This document shows positions 9,250 to 18,411 of a DNA stretch of 64,000 nt, in pieces. The position numbers and the translations under genes are program-made. Under the pieces are notes generated by a model that saw only the letters and a program-made list of their open reading frames with translations, was not told the DNA's origin and searched no databases. Positions within the stretch are counted from its first letter, which is position 1, and each line of letters begins with the position of its first letter. Origin of the DNA: Actinomyces wuliandei (GTDB lineage Bacteria > Actinomycetota > Actinomycetes > Actinomycetales > Actinomycetaceae); the NCBI RefSeq assembly GCF_004010955.1, contig NZ_CP025227.1, positions 1,178,001-1,242,000 of the forward strand, written 5' to 3'.

Positions 9250-10280
9250 GCCCTGTGCCAGACCAGCAGCACCCGCCCCGCTCCCACGCCATCCGCTCCC
9301 GGGTGCGCTCCTACTCGCGCGCCGGGGGGCGGCTGCGTCCCGGCCAGGCCCGGGCACTGGCGCGCCTGGCTCCCCGTTACGTGGTCCCCGTCCCCCGGGC
9401 GGACGCTGTGCGCACGGTCAGCCCGGACTTCCGCCTGGACCCGGAGCAGGTCTTCGACCATGTGGGGCAGGTGCGTCCCCTGGTGGTGGAGGTAGGTCCC
9501 GGCAGTGGTGAGGCCCTCCTGGCCCACGCCGCCGCCCGACCGGGGTGTGACTACCTGGCCGTGGAGGTGTGGGAGACGGCGGTGGCCCGCCTGGTGTCGG
9601 CCATCAGCCGCCAGGGGCTGCGCAACGTGAGGGTGGTTCCCGCCGACGCCGCCCAGCTCCTGGCCACGGCGCTGCCGGTGGGGTGCGCCAGCGAGGTCTG
9701 GGTGTTCTTCCCCGACCCGTGGCGCAAGCCCCGTCACCGCAAGCGCCGCCTGGTGACCACGGCCTTCGCGGACTCGGTGGCGCGCGTGCTGCGTCCTGGC
9801 GGCGTGTGGCGCATGGCCACGGACTGGGCGGACTACGCCTGGCAGATGCGTGACGTGGTGGAGGAGGTCTCCGCCCTGCCCCAGGGTGTGCGCGCTGACG
9901 ACACCCTGCCCTACTTCCGTCACGACGACGCGGGCGCCCGGGTGGACCTGGGGGCGCAGGACGCCCAGGAGGGCAGCCTGGGCAACGGGCCCGACCCGGG
10001 CTCCCCGGCCGGGACCCGGGGCGGGTGGTCCTCCCGCTACGCCGGGCGGGTCATGACCCGCTTCGAGAAGCGGGGCCTGGAGGCGGGCCGCACCGTGCGC
10101 GACCTGACGGTGACACGCACCGAGGTCCCTTGGGAGCCTGACCGGGGGGCCAGCATGCTCCAAGTCCTCCAGGACCAGGCGCGCTCCTGGCGGCAGCACG
10201 AGTCCCAGCCCTGGCACCTGCGTGACGCCGCCCCGCTGGGCAGCCTGGCGGGTGCCAGCGGCTGCCGCCCGCAGCCGTGA
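9246..10280 (+). CDS. trmB: tRNA (guanine-N7-)-methyltransferase
   Basis: 344 residues from GTG 9246, which overlaps the lepA stop. Residues ~75-95 carry the SAM-binding [20 protein letters not shown], and the TrmB signature [16 protein letters not shown] follows. It methylates G46 in the variable loop of tRNAs. The protein is longer than usual (~220-250): there is an N-terminal ~70-residue basic extension and a Gly/Asp-rich insertion around [19 protein letters not shown] before the last domain, plus a ~40-residue tail. It is coupled to lepA upstream and hemW downstream by overlapping start/stop codons. Confidence 0.93.
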   Translation: MSPVPDQQHPPRSHAIRSRVRSYSRAGGRLRPGQARALARLAPRYVVPVPRADAVRTVSPDFRLDPEQVFDHVGQVRPLVVEVGPGSGEALLAHAAARPGCDYLAVEVWETAVARLVSAISRQGLRNVRVVPADAAQLLATALPVGCASEVWVFFPDPWRKPRHRKRRLVTTAFADSVARVLRPGGVWRMATDWADYAWQMRDVVEEVSALPQGVRADDTLPYFRHDDAGARVDLGAQDAQEGSLGNGPDPGSPAGTRGGWSSRYAGRVMTRFEKRGLEAGRTVRDLTVTRTEVPWEPDRGASMLQVLQDQARSWRQHESQPWHLRDAAPLGSLAGASGCRPQP

Positions 10281-11554
10281 GCCCCTCCCAGCCGCAGGGC
10301 GAGCCCCTGACTGACCCCGGGGCGCTGCCGTCGCAGGTGCGGTCGGCGCCACCGGCGGGGGGCGGGCCGCGCCCCTTCAGTGTCTACCTGCACGTGCCCT
10401 ACTGCCGGGTGCGGTGCGGGTACTGCGACTTCAACACCTACACCAACCTGAGCATGGGGGCGGGGGCCTCTGCCGCCGACTACGTGGGTACCGTGGCCAC
10501 GGAGCTGGAGGCGGCGCGGGCGGCCATGGAGGAGGCGGGGCTGCCCGCCAGGCCCGCCCAGACGGTGTTCCTGGGTGGGGGCACACCCACGGTGCTGCCT
10601 GCCGGTGACCTGGCGGCCCTGCTGGGCCTGGTCCGTGACTGCTTCGGGCTGGTCCCGGGCGCGGAGGTCACCACGGAGGCCAACCCGGACTCGGTGGACC
10701 AGGCCTACCTGGAGGCGCTGGCCGGGGCGGGGTTCACCCGGGTGTCCTTCGGCATGCAGTCGGCGGTGCCCCACGTGCTGGCGGTCCTGGACCGCACCCA
10801 CCAGCCCCACCGGGTGCCGCTGGTGGTGGAGTGGGCCCGCCGCTGCGGCCTGGAGACCTCCCTGGACCTCATCTACGGGGCGCCGGGGGAGTCCCTGGAG
10901 GACTGGCAGCGCTCCCTGGAGGCGGCCCTGGAGACGCAGCCGGACCACGTCAGCGCCTACGCCCTGGTCATCGAGGAGGGGACCAGGATGTGGGCGCAGG
11001 TGCGGCGCGGCGAGCTGGTCGAGCCCAGCGACGACGACGAGGCCACCAAGTACGAGATGGCTGACGCCGCCCTGGCCGCCGCCGGCTACCAGTGGTACGA
11101 GATCTCCAACTGGGCGCGGCCGGGGCGGGCCTGTCGGCACAACCAGGCCTACTGGCGTGACTGGGACTGGTGGGGTGCCGGACCGGGAGCCCACTCCCAC
11201 CTGGGGGACGTGCGCCTGTGGAACACCAGGCACCCGGTGGCCTGGGCCGGGCAGCTGGCTGACGGGAGGCTCCCGGTGGCCGGGCACGAGGTCCTGGACG
11301 TGCAGGCGCGTCGGCTGGAGCAGGTGATGCTGTCCGTACGCCTGCGCGAGGGCCTGGACCTGCGGCCGCAGGAGGCCCGGGACCCGGGGCGTCCAGGGGG
11401 CGTGCCGGACCACCTGGTCACGGTCGTGGACACCCTGGTGGGTGACGGCCTGCTCGACGAGGCCGCCGCAGCCAGGGGATGTGCGGTCCTCACCCTGCGG
11501 GGCCGTCTCCTGGCCGACACGGTGACACGGGCGCTGGCCCAGGGAAGTACCTGA
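10277..11554 (+). CDS. hemW: HemW, radical SAM heme chaperone
   Basis: 425 residues. The radical-SAM cluster motif C-x3-C-x2-C occurs as YCRVRCGYCDFNTYT near residue 37. It is followed by FLGGGTPTVLP, TEANPDS, VSFGMQS and LIYGAPGES, characteristic of HemW (formerly HemN-like). Members bind heme for delivery to respiratory proteins and lack the extra N-terminal features of true coproporphyrinogen dehydrogenase. GTG 10277 overlaps the trmB stop. In many actinobacteria hemW sits just ahead of hrcA-dnaJ; here ~16 kb of inserted material separates them. Confidence 0.93.
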   Translation: MSPSQPQGEPLTDPGALPSQVRSAPPAGGGPRPFSVYLHVPYCRVRCGYCDFNTYTNLSMGAGASAADYVGTVATELEAARAAMEEAGLPARPAQTVFLGGGTPTVLPAGDLAALLGLVRDCFGLVPGAEVTTEANPDSVDQAYLEALAGAGFTRVSFGMQSAVPHVLAVLDRTHQPHRVPLVVEWARRCGLETSLDLIYGAPGESLEDWQRSLEAALETQPDHVSAYALVIEEGTRMWAQVRRGELVEPSDDDEATKYEMADAALAAAGYQWYEISNWARPGRACRHNQAYWRDWDWWGAGPGAHSHLGDVRLWNTRHPVAWAGQLADGRLPVAGHEVLDVQARRLEQVMLSVRLREGLDLRPQEARDPGRPGGVPDHLVTVVDTLVGDGLLDEAAAARGCAVLTLRGRLLADTVTRALAQGST

Positions 11555-11582
11555 CAGGTGGCGGGGTCCGTGACCTGCTCCC

Positions 11583-11636
11583 GACGCACTGCCGAGACGC
11601 ACCGCCGAGGTCGAGACGCACTGCCGACGTACTGCC
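11583..11636. repeat. Short direct repeats in the hemW-ATPase gap
   Basis: GACGCACTGCCGA occurs at 11583-11595 and 11615-11627, with the variant GACGCACCGCCGA at 11596-11608 and a partial copy at 11628-11636. The array lies between convergent genes. It may be terminator-associated or replication slippage; no function is evident. Confidence 0.5.
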
Positions 11637-11689
11637 AGGGTGCGGCTGCTGGCACCCGGGCCACCTGGCTTTGGTACCGGTGCCCGTCG

Positions 11690-12958
11690 TCAGGGGCGCA
11701 GCCGGTGCAGCGGGAAGGTGAGCGTGCCGTCGGGCAGGGTGGCGGTGAAGCCCGTCCCGGTGATGACCGCCCGGAACGCCGGTGGCGGGGCGTCGATCTG
11801 CGCGACGGCTGCTGCGAGGCTGGCGGCGCCCTGCTGCACCTGCCCGCCTCCGAGCTTCACCTCGACTGCGGCCCAGCGGCCGTCTGGCAGCGAGAGGACG
11901 GCGTCGATCTCGTACCCGTTGGAGTCACGGTAGCGGAAGACGGAGCCTCCCATGGCCTCGGTGTAGACAAGCAGGTCGTGGACGACGGCCGACTCAAACA
12001 GGAGGCCCAGGGTCTCCAGGTCCGCAGTCAGGTCGTCTGCGTCAGCGCGCAGCGCCGCAGCCGCCAGGGAGGGGTCCGCCAGGTGGTACGCAGGAGAACG
12101 ACGCAGCCGGGCCCTGGACCGCAGGGCGGTCGCCCAGGGGTGGACGCGCTCAACCATGAACACCCGCTCCAGGAGCTCCAGGAGCTTGGCCATGGTCCCC
12201 TCGGAGGGGGCGGGCAGGACCCGCGCGATGTCCTTGCGCAGGGTCGCCTGCGAGACCTCGGTGGCGGTGGAGCGGGCCAGGGCGGCGATCAGCTGCTCAA
12301 TGACGACTGGCTCTGAGCGAAGACTCGACAGGCGGTTGAGGTCAGTGGTGGCGGTGTCCTTGATGTAGCTGTCCAGGCTCTGCGCCACGATGTCCCGTGG
12401 CAGGGACACGAGCCCGGGAAAACCAGGGCGGAGGAGCCTGGCGACCACCTCGGTGAGCGGGACGGTGGCCAAGGAGGCTTGCGGAGCGGCTCCGTCAAGG
12501 AGGCCGTGCAGGCAGACGCCGTCGGAGTCGAGGTCTCCGTTCTTCTCCGCCCAGGTCATGGTTCGCTGCCGGACGCGGATGAAGCGGGCGGCACCCGTGT
12601 GGCGTGTGGGGGCGGTTGCGGGGACTGCGGAGCCGGTCAGGATGAAGCGGCCGGGCTCGGCGGAGAAGTCGACCTCCCGGCGCGCCAGGTTCCATACCTG
12701 GGGAATGATCTGCCACTCGTCGAGCAGTCGGGGACTGTCCCCGGCCAGCAGCATCCGTGGGTCGATCTGGGAGGCCGCCTGCGCCTCCGGCGTGTCGAGC
12801 AGGGTGTAGGAAGAGGAGTGGTGGAGACCCGTCATGGTCTTGCCGCAGCCGCGCGGGCCTTCCAGAATGACCGCTCCGACCGCGCCAAGAGCGCGGCGCA
12901 CGAGCGGGTCCACGGCTCGTGGTAGGTAGGTGATTCCGGTGACCGCGCTGGTGTCCAC
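11690..12958 (-). CDS. AAA ATPase with DUF4143 domain
   Basis: 422 residues. The N-terminal P-loop reads ILEGPRGCGKTMTGL (about residue 32-46), with LLDEWQ as the Walker B-like segment. A DUF4143 region follows from about residue 180 (FPGLVSLPRDIVAQSLDSYI ... ATLRKDIARVLPAPSEGTMAKLLELLERVFMVERV), ending with a nuclease-like fold motif (YRDSNGYEIDAVLSLPDGRWAAVEVKLG). The D-x(n)-E-V-K pattern is that of PD-(D/E)XK nucleases. Family members are scattered orphan genes of unknown role, often linked to mobile DNA. GTG 12958 abuts a tandem repeat array that probably overlaps its promoter. Confidence 0.85.
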   Translation of the reverse strand: MDTSAVTGITYLPRAVDPLVRRALGAVGAVILEGPRGCGKTMTGLHHSSSYTLLDTPEAQAASQIDPRMLLAGDSPRLLDEWQIIPQVWNLARREVDFSAEPGRFILTGSAVPATAPTRHTGAARFIRVRQRTMTWAEKNGDLDSDGVCLHGLLDGAAPQASLATVPLTEVVARLLRPGFPGLVSLPRDIVAQSLDSYIKDTATTDLNRLSSLRSEPVVIEQLIAALARSTATEVSQATLRKDIARVLPAPSEGTMAKLLELLERVFMVERVHPWATALRSRARLRRSPAYHLADPSLAAAALRADADDLTADLETLGLLFESAVVHDLLVYTEAMGGSVFRYRDSNGYEIDAVLSLPDGRWAAVEVKLGGGQVQQGAASLAAAVAQIDAPPPAFRAVITGTGFTATLPDGTLTFPLHRLRP

Positions 12959-12971
12959 AACTACATCCTAG

Positions 12972-13059
12972 CCTGGTGGGGACTTTGCAGGGCTCCTGGT
13001 GGGGACTTTGCAGGGCTCCTGGTGGGGACTTTGCAGGGCTCCTGGTGGGGACTTTGCAG
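12972..13059. repeat. 23-bp tandem repeat array upstream of the ATPase gene
   Basis: Three perfect 23-base copies (12972-12994, 12995-13017, 13018-13040) plus 19 bases of a fourth (13041-13059). Each holds GGTGGGGACTTTGCAGGGC. There are no spacers, so it is not CRISPR. The array begins 13 bases before the GTG of the minus-strand ATPase gene, a position suited to operator or translational control. Confidence 0.9.
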
Positions 13060-13372
13060 AAACCGGGCAAGTTGTCCGGCGGCTGCGGCCTCGGACAGGG
13101 CGTGTGCTGAGGGGGACGGGGCAGGGTGCAGGCGGTAGAGAGGCGTCCCCAGGTCGGTGCAGGCACGTCCTGAAGGGTGTCAGGACAGGGGGACCAGGGA
13201 GAAGGCTGTTGACATCGGTGCAGATGTTGTCTCCGGGTGGTGTGCGAGCTACGGCTCCCGTCTCGGTAGGGATGCTCTTTTTCCTTGCTATGAAGCGGAT
13301 AGGCAAGTGTGGCTCCCATTCTTCGCTGACCACCTTATAAGACATCGGATGAACAGGTGCTCAGGATGCCTA
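13060..13372. other. Intergenic region upstream of the PTS operon
   Basis: No gene recognised. It contains mixed-GC sequence, including the AT-richer stretch around 13260-13370. At 13355-13362 is AGGTGCTC, a string that recurs at 23627-23634 upstream of the SorC regulator gene; this is a weak candidate regulator site. Confidence 0.3.
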
Positions 13373-13401
13373 TTGTCAGGGGCGGGTGGGCCGTCTAAGC
13401 T
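13373..13401 (+). promoter_or_regulatory. Promoter of the PTS-aldolase-DhaKL operon
   Basis: TTGTCA at 13373-13378, a 17-base spacer and TAAGCT at 13396-13401. The predicted transcript starts near 13408, leaving a ~90-base leader before the first gene. Confidence 0.55.
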
Positions 13402-13500
13402 GGAGGCACGTTGCTGGATCAAGGTGGATCTCGGTGGCGCTGCCAGCGGGCTGGGCCGCGTGGCGGGTCCCGGCGTTCCGCCCGTGGCCGAGGAGGCGCT

Positions 13501-13980
13501 GTGCACCGGGACCTGCTGAGAAGGGAGCTCGTCTTCCTGGACTGGTCCGAGCCCGACCAGAAAGCCGTCCTCAACCGTGTCTCGGTGGCACTGGAGGACA
13601 AGGGGTACGTGCGTCCCTCCTTCAGGGCGGCCCTGGTGGCTCGCGAGGAGGCCTACCCGACGGCACTGCCCCTGGCCCCCGAGGCTGTCGCTATCCCGCA
13701 CTGCGACCCCGAGCACGTTGTGGTCCCGTTCATCGCCTTACTGCGCCTGGGTGCGCCGGTGCCCTGGCGGGAGATGGGGCGCGACCAGGTCGTCCACGAC
13801 GTCCGCCTCGTGCTCGTCCTCGGCCTCACCGGCAACGGCGGGCACCTTGAGACGCTGCAGCAGCTGCTCCAGGCCCTCCAGCAGCCGGGGCTGACGACGA
13901 CGATGCTGGCGGCCCGCAGCACCGAGGACTACCTCGTGGCCGTGCGGGAGGCCGTGGCAGGTGGCTCGTCGCGCCCCTGA
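13501..13980 (+). CDS. PTS IIA component, fructose/galactitol type
   Basis: 159 residues from GTG 13501, chosen because GAGGAGG lies just upstream; an earlier in-frame TTG would add a non-native Arg/Gly stretch. It is a PTS_EIIA_2 domain with the phosphorylated His67 in AVAIPHCDPEHV. It accepts phosphate from HPr and passes it to the IIB partner encoded next. It is first in a six-gene operon (IIA, IIB, IIC, aldolase, DhaK, DhaL). Confidence 0.88.
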   Translation: MHRDLLRRELVFLDWSEPDQKAVLNRVSVALEDKGYVRPSFRAALVAREEAYPTALPLAPEAVAIPHCDPEHVVVPFIALLRLGAPVPWREMGRDQVVHDVRLVLVLGLTGNGGHLETLQQLLQALQQPGLTTTMLAARSTEDYLVAVREAVAGGSSRP

Positions 13981-14013
13981 CATCCAGCCAGACTCACGGA
14001 GGTACACATTCCC

Positions 14014-14316
14014 ATGACGACCAAAGTTGTTGTTGCCTGCGGCAGTGGTGTCGCCACGTCGCAGACTGTTGCCAGCAAGGTCAGCCGCCTGCTCAAGGAG
14101 GCCGGGGTCGAGGCCGACGTCCAGGCCGTTGACCTGAAGTCCGTGGAGCGTCACCTCAGGGACGCGGCTGCCTACATCTCCATCGTCCAGGGCTCCACAG
14201 GCTCAGGTGTGCCCGAGATCAACGGGATCGCCTTCCTGACCGGGGTTGGACAGGACGAGGAGATGGCCAGGCTCGTGGCCGCGATCCGGGCGAGCCAGGA
14301 CCCGGTCCTCACCTGA
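14014..14316 (+). CDS. PTS IIB component, galactitol type
   Basis: 100 residues. The phosphocysteine loop ACGSGVATSQTV (Cys9) at the N-terminus is diagnostic of the lactose/galactitol IIB fold. It relays phosphate from the IIA protein to the sugar being imported by IIC. GGAGG lies upstream of ATG 14014. It is 33 bases after IIA and 37 bases before IIC. Confidence 0.9.
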   Translation: MTTKVVVACGSGVATSQTVASKVSRLLKEAGVEADVQAVDLKSVERHLRDAAAYISIVQGSTGSGVPEINGIAFLTGVGQDEEMARLVAAIRASQDPVLT

Positions 14317-14353
14317 GCGCTGGCTCTTCCAGGACTACTCACAAGGTGACACC

Positions 14354-15739
14354 ATGCAGTTTCTTCAGGGATCAGTGGAGTTCCTGCTCTCTCTGGGAGC
14401 AGCCGTGTTCGTCCCCATCATCATGATTGCCGCCGGCCTCGCGGTCCGCATGCGGGCCAGGGAGGCGCTGTCGGCGGGAGTCACCCTGGGCGTGGCCTTC
14501 TCCGGCATGACGATGCTGATCGGCTACATGACCGATGCCATCACGCCCGCGGCCCAGGCCATGTCCACCACGGTGGGCGTGGACCTTCCCGTCACTGACG
14601 GCGGCTGGACCACCATGTCCACCATCTCCTGGTCCTGGCCCTACGCCTTCCTTATGTTCCCCCTGGTCGTGGGCATCAACGTCGTGCTCATCCTGGCCAG
14701 GCAGACCGAGACCTTCAACGCGGACCTGTGGAACGTGTGGGGCAAGATCTTCACCGCCGTCGCGGTCTACTCCATCACCGGCAACGTCGCGCTCGCCTTC
14801 GCCCTGGCCGCGGTCCAGACGGTGCTCGAGCTCAAGGCCGGCGACTTCCACCAGCACCGGGTGGAGTCGATGACCGGGATACCGGGGGTGACTATCACCC
14901 ACCGCATGGTCTTCATCGCGGCACCCATGTACGTCGTGGACTGCCTGCTGCGCCGGGTCCCCGGGCTGGACCGCTCCTTCAACGCCGCCGACCTGCGCAG
15001 CAAGGTCGGTATCCTCGCGGAGAACCACGTGCTGGGCTTTGTCCTCGGCCTGCTGTTTGGCGTGCTGGCCCGGTTCGACGTGGCCGCCACGCTCACCCTG
15101 GCGGTCCAGGCCGCCACCGCTCTGACGCTCTTCCCGGTGATCTCCAGGTACTTCATGCAGGCGCTGGAGCCCGTATCGGAGGCCATATCGGAGTTCATGA
15201 GGGCACGGTTCAGGGACCGTCGGCTCTACGTGGGCCTGGACTGGCCCTTCCTGGGCGGGTCCAACGAGATCTGGATCGCCGTCATCTGGACGGTCCCGGT
15301 CACCCTCCTCTACTCCTTCCTCCTTCCAGGGAACGGCATTCTCCCCTTTGCCGGGATCATCAACATCTGCGTGGCCGTGGGGGCCTTCTTCGCCAGTCGC
15401 GGCAACATCATCCGGATGATTATCCAGTGCACGATCTTCGCGCCGGTCTTCCTGTGGGCGGGGACAGCCTTCGCCCCCTTCATGACCGAGCTGGCCAACA
15501 CCACCAGGGCGGTCGACCTCGCGGCGGGGCAGTCCATCTCCAGCTCCTCCATCGACGCCCCGATCTTTACCTACGCCCTGTCCCACCTCATGCAGGTAGT
15601 AGAGGGCAACTGGCTCCCCCTGGGGATATTCCTGGCATGGCTGTTGTGCTTTGTCCTCTACTCGCGCAGCCTCGTGCGGGAGCGGGACCAGGCCCGTGCC
15701 GGGGCTGCGGCAGGCGGGGCGCCCACCGTCCAGGCCTGA
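14354..15739 (+). CDS. PTS IIC permease, galactitol family
   Basis: 461 residues from ATG 14354 (an upstream in-frame start would overlap IIB). About ten hydrophobic segments are visible. GatC-family landmarks include MRAREALSAGVTLGVAF, NVWGKIFTAVAVYSITGNV and the substrate-region GLDWPFLGGSNEIWIAV. It imports and phosphorylates a polyol or sugar. The family covers galactitol and several other polyols and sugar acids, so the substrate is not fixed by homology. Confidence 0.88.
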   Translation: MQFLQGSVEFLLSLGAAVFVPIIMIAAGLAVRMRAREALSAGVTLGVAFSGMTMLIGYMTDAITPAAQAMSTTVGVDLPVTDGGWTTMSTISWSWPYAFLMFPLVVGINVVLILARQTETFNADLWNVWGKIFTAVAVYSITGNVALAFALAAVQTVLELKAGDFHQHRVESMTGIPGVTITHRMVFIAAPMYVVDCLLRRVPGLDRSFNAADLRSKVGILAENHVLGFVLGLLFGVLARFDVAATLTLAVQAATALTLFPVISRYFMQALEPVSEAISEFMRARFRDRRLYVGLDWPFLGGSNEIWIAVIWTVPVTLLYSFLLPGNGILPFAGIINICVAVGAFFASRGNIIRMIIQCTIFAPVFLWAGTAFAPFMTELANTTRAVDLAAGQSISSSSIDAPIFTYALSHLMQVVEGNWLPLGIFLAWLLCFVLYSRSLVRERDQARAGAAAGGAPTVQA

Positions 15740-15885
15740 GCCGCCCCCGGGCGCCCCGGAACCCGTCGAGGGCGTCGTGCCCGCGCCGCCCCCGCCGCCG
15801 ATCTGCCCGGGCGCCCCGGGACCCGCCTGGGACCCGGTTTCTTCCGTCACCCATCCATACCTGACTATGCAAAGGAGCACCATCC

Positions 15886-16566
15886 ATGCTGGAGCCGTTG
15901 AAGAAGAACCTGTGCGAGATCGGCAGGCGTGCCCAGCACGACGGCCTGTGCAAGCACAGGTCGGGCAACTTCTCCGTGCGTGACCAGGAGACCGGTCTCG
16001 TCGCCGTCTCCCCGGCGGGGCTGGACCGCGACCAGATGAGCCCGCGCGACGTTGTCGTCGTGGACGGCCAGGCTCGGGTCGTGGAGAACGAGTCCGGGCT
16101 GCGTCCCTCCAGCGAGGCCCTCATGCACCTTGAGGTCTACCGGGTCCGCCCCGAGGTCGTGGCCGTGGTGCACACGCACTCGGTGTACGCCACGAGCTTT
16201 GCCGTGCTGGGCAGGCCGATTCCGGCCATCGTCTACGAGGTGGCCAGCCTCGGACTGTCCCGGGGACGGGTCCCGGTAGCCCCCTACGCGCGCCCCGGCA
16301 CCCCTGGGCTGGCTGCTTCCGTGGCCCAGGCGGTCCGGGAGGCGGACTGCGTGCTGCTGGAGAAGCACGGGACCGTCGCCGTGGACTCGCGCAGCATCTA
16401 CGAGGCCTACCTCAAGGCCGCCTACATTGAGGAGCTGGCGCAGCTCTACCACCACAGCCTGGTCGCCTCCGGCGGGCAGGAGCCGGGCAGTCTGACCCCT
16501 GACGAGCTCGGTGCCTGGTCCTACCCGGAGGAGATCACCCTGCCTGAGGGCCAGGCGCCCAGGTGA
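15886..16566 (+). CDS. Class II aldolase / L-fuculose-phosphate aldolase-like
   Basis: 226 residues with the zinc-binding pattern of the AraD/FucA family: GNFSVRD near residue 27, SPAGLDRDQM, VVHTHSVYA (two metal His) and EKHGTVAV (third His). It cleaves a ketose phosphate to a three-carbon ketone or phosphate plus an aldehyde. Genes for a PTS lie upstream and DhaK/DhaL downstream, so cleavage releasing free dihydroxyacetone that is then phosphorylated is a reasonable inference; release of DHAP directly, as in FucA, is the alternative. Confidence 0.85.
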   Translation: MLEPLKKNLCEIGRRAQHDGLCKHRSGNFSVRDQETGLVAVSPAGLDRDQMSPRDVVVVDGQARVVENESGLRPSSEALMHLEVYRVRPEVVAVVHTHSVYATSFAVLGRPIPAIVYEVASLGLSRGRVPVAPYARPGTPGLAASVAQAVREADCVLLEKHGTVAVDSRSIYEAYLKAAYIEELAQLYHHSLVASGGQEPGSLTPDELGAWSYPEEITLPEGQAPR

Positions 16567-16626
16567 GCACGACACCACAGACACCAAGAAGGACACCGAC
16601 TGGAACCGACTGGAAAGGACACTGCC

Positions 16627-17643
16627 ATGAAGAAGCTGCTTAATACCGCCGACTCCTTTGTCCGTGACACCATGGAAGGCATTGAGTCGGCCTACGGAGA
16701 CCGGGTGGGCCTGCTCGACGGCGACTACCGGGTCCTGGTCTCGCGGTACCCGACCCGCCAGGACAAGGTTGGCGTCGTCACCGCAGGGGGCAGCGGGCAC
16801 CTTCCCCTGTTCCTGGGCTACGTGGGCCAGGGTCTGCTGGACGGCTGTGCCGTCGGGGAGGTCTTCGCCTCGCCCTCGGCGCAGAAGATGGCTGACATGA
16901 TCCGGGCCTGCGACCGTGGCCGCGGGGTGCTGTGCCTGTACGGCAACTACAACGGGGACCTGTTCAACTTCCGGATGGCTTGTGACGACGTCGAGCTTGA
17001 CGGTATCAAGACCCGCCAGGTGCTGGCCCGCGACGACGTCGCCAGCGCACCCCCGGACTCCGCCTCCAGGCGGCGCGGCGTGGCCGGGCTGGTCCTGGCC
17101 TTCAAGACTGCGGGAGCGGCTGCGCAGGAGGGGATGGGCCTGGAGGAGGTCGCTGTGGTGGCCCAGCGCACGCTGGACCGAACCCGCACCATCGGCTTCG
17201 CCCTGTCCCCGTGCGTCGTCCCCCGGGTCGGTGAGCCCACCTTCAGCGTTGGCGAGGACGACATCGAGGTCGGCATGGGTATCCACGGCGAGGCGGGTAT
17301 CGAGACCCGGCCCATGATGAGCGCCCACGAGGTGGCTCAGCTCGCGGTGGAGACCATTGAGGCGGACATGCCCCTGTCCGAGGGCGAGGAGGTCTGCGTC
17401 ATGGTCAACGGTCTGGGGGCTACCCCGCTGGAGGAGCAGCTCATCGTCTACCGCAGCGTGCACTCCTTCCTGAGCGCCCGCGGGGTCAGGATCGTCATGC
17501 CCCACGTGGGGGAGTACGCCACCTCCATGGAGATGGCGGGCCTGTCGGTGACAGTCCTGCGCCTGGACGAGCAGCTGCGCAGCCTGCTTGAGGCTCCGGC
17601 GGTCTCTCCGTTCTACGCCGCCGCCAGCGTGGGTGCCAGGTAG
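16627..17643 (+). CDS. dhaK: Dihydroxyacetone kinase-type substrate-binding subunit (DhaK)
   Basis: 338 residues, the normal DhaK length. Key sites are visible: GGSGHLPLFLGYVG (active-site His), YNGDLFNFRMA (catalytic Asp) and MGIHGEAGIE (the His forming the covalent hemiaminal with substrate). It presents dihydroxyacetone or a related ketose such as erythrulose to DhaL. It lies in an operon behind an aldolase and a galactitol-type PTS. No DhaM phosphodonor gene is in the window, which leaves the phosphate source open. Confidence 0.92.
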   Translation: MKKLLNTADSFVRDTMEGIESAYGDRVGLLDGDYRVLVSRYPTRQDKVGVVTAGGSGHLPLFLGYVGQGLLDGCAVGEVFASPSAQKMADMIRACDRGRGVLCLYGNYNGDLFNFRMACDDVELDGIKTRQVLARDDVASAPPDSASRRRGVAGLVLAFKTAGAAAQEGMGLEEVAVVAQRTLDRTRTIGFALSPCVVPRVGEPTFSVGEDDIEVGMGIHGEAGIETRPMMSAHEVAQLAVETIEADMPLSEGEEVCVMVNGLGATPLEEQLIVYRSVHSFLSARGVRIVMPHVGEYATSMEMAGLSVTVLRLDEQLRSLLEAPAVSPFYAAASVGAR

Positions 17644-17654
17644 GAGGACGTGCT

Positions 17655-18374
17655 GTGCTCACCACGGACACTCTTTCCGAGGTCTTCACCTCCGTCAGTG
17701 CTGTCATGACGCGCAACCGCGACTACCTTGTCAGCCTGGACCAGGTAGGCGGTGACGGCGACCTGGGCGTCTCCATGGACGACGGGTTCGCAGCGGTAGC
17801 CAGCTTTCTTGGCAGCAGCGCGCCGAGGGACCTGGGCCAGGCCTTCCGGCAGGGGGCGCGGGTCCTCAACGAGGCCGCGCCGTCCTCCCTGGGGACGATC
17901 CTCAGCTTCGGTCTCATGGGGATGGCCAGGTCCCTGCGGGGACTGAGTGAGGCGGACCTGTCCACCACCACGAGGGCGCTGCGGGCTGGGACACAGACCA
18001 TCATGGCCCGGGCGGAGTGCGCCCCGGGGGAGAAGACGGTCCTGGACGCGTTGCTGCCTGCGGTGCAGGCCCTGGAGGAGGCGGTCGGTATAGCGCCGCA
18101 GGCAGTGACGCAGGGCCGGGAGGGCTCCTCGGCTGGGGAGGCGCCTCTGGTCGAGGAGGGGACCCTGGCTGACCCGGTCACGGCTGCCCTTCGCCGGGCT
18201 GCCCAGGCGGCGGCTGCCGGATCGGCGGCAACCCGGCAGATGCGCGCGGTTCACGGCCGCGCGGCCTACTCCGCCGACCGCAGCGTGGGTGTCCTGGACG
18301 GCGGGGCTGAGGTCGGCAGGCTCCTCTTCGACGGCATCCTCGCCTGGAGGACGGCTTGCCCCGGGCAGGAGTGA
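17655..18374 (+). CDS. dhaL: Dihydroxyacetone kinase nucleotide-binding subunit (DhaL)
   Basis: 239 residues from GTG 17655. VGGDGDLGVSM near residue 33 supplies the Mg-binding Asp residues, and GEKTVLDALLPA and HGRAAYSADRS are conserved nucleotide-lid elements. In PTS-coupled systems the bound ADP is rephosphorylated by DhaM; ATP-exchanging DhaKL pairs also exist. It follows DhaK by 11 bases and ends the operon. A stretch around residues 145-175 (AVTQGREGSSAGEAPLVEE) looks like a flexible insertion. Confidence 0.9.
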   Translation: MLTTDTLSEVFTSVSAVMTRNRDYLVSLDQVGGDGDLGVSMDDGFAAVASFLGSSAPRDLGQAFRQGARVLNEAAPSSLGTILSFGLMGMARSLRGLSEADLSTTTRALRAGTQTIMARAECAPGEKTVLDALLPAVQALEEAVGIAPQAVTQGREGSSAGEAPLVEEGTLADPVTAALRRAAQAAAAGSAATRQMRAVHGRAAYSADRSVGVLDGGAEVGRLLFDGILAWRTACPGQE

Positions 18375-18411
18375 CGCGTGGCTCGGCGCGGCGGGGGTGG
18401 CTCGGGGTGTG

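Noticed and set aside
12972-13059. Direct repeats considered as a CRISPR array
   Set aside because: The copies are strictly tandem with no spacers between them and no cas genes are near.
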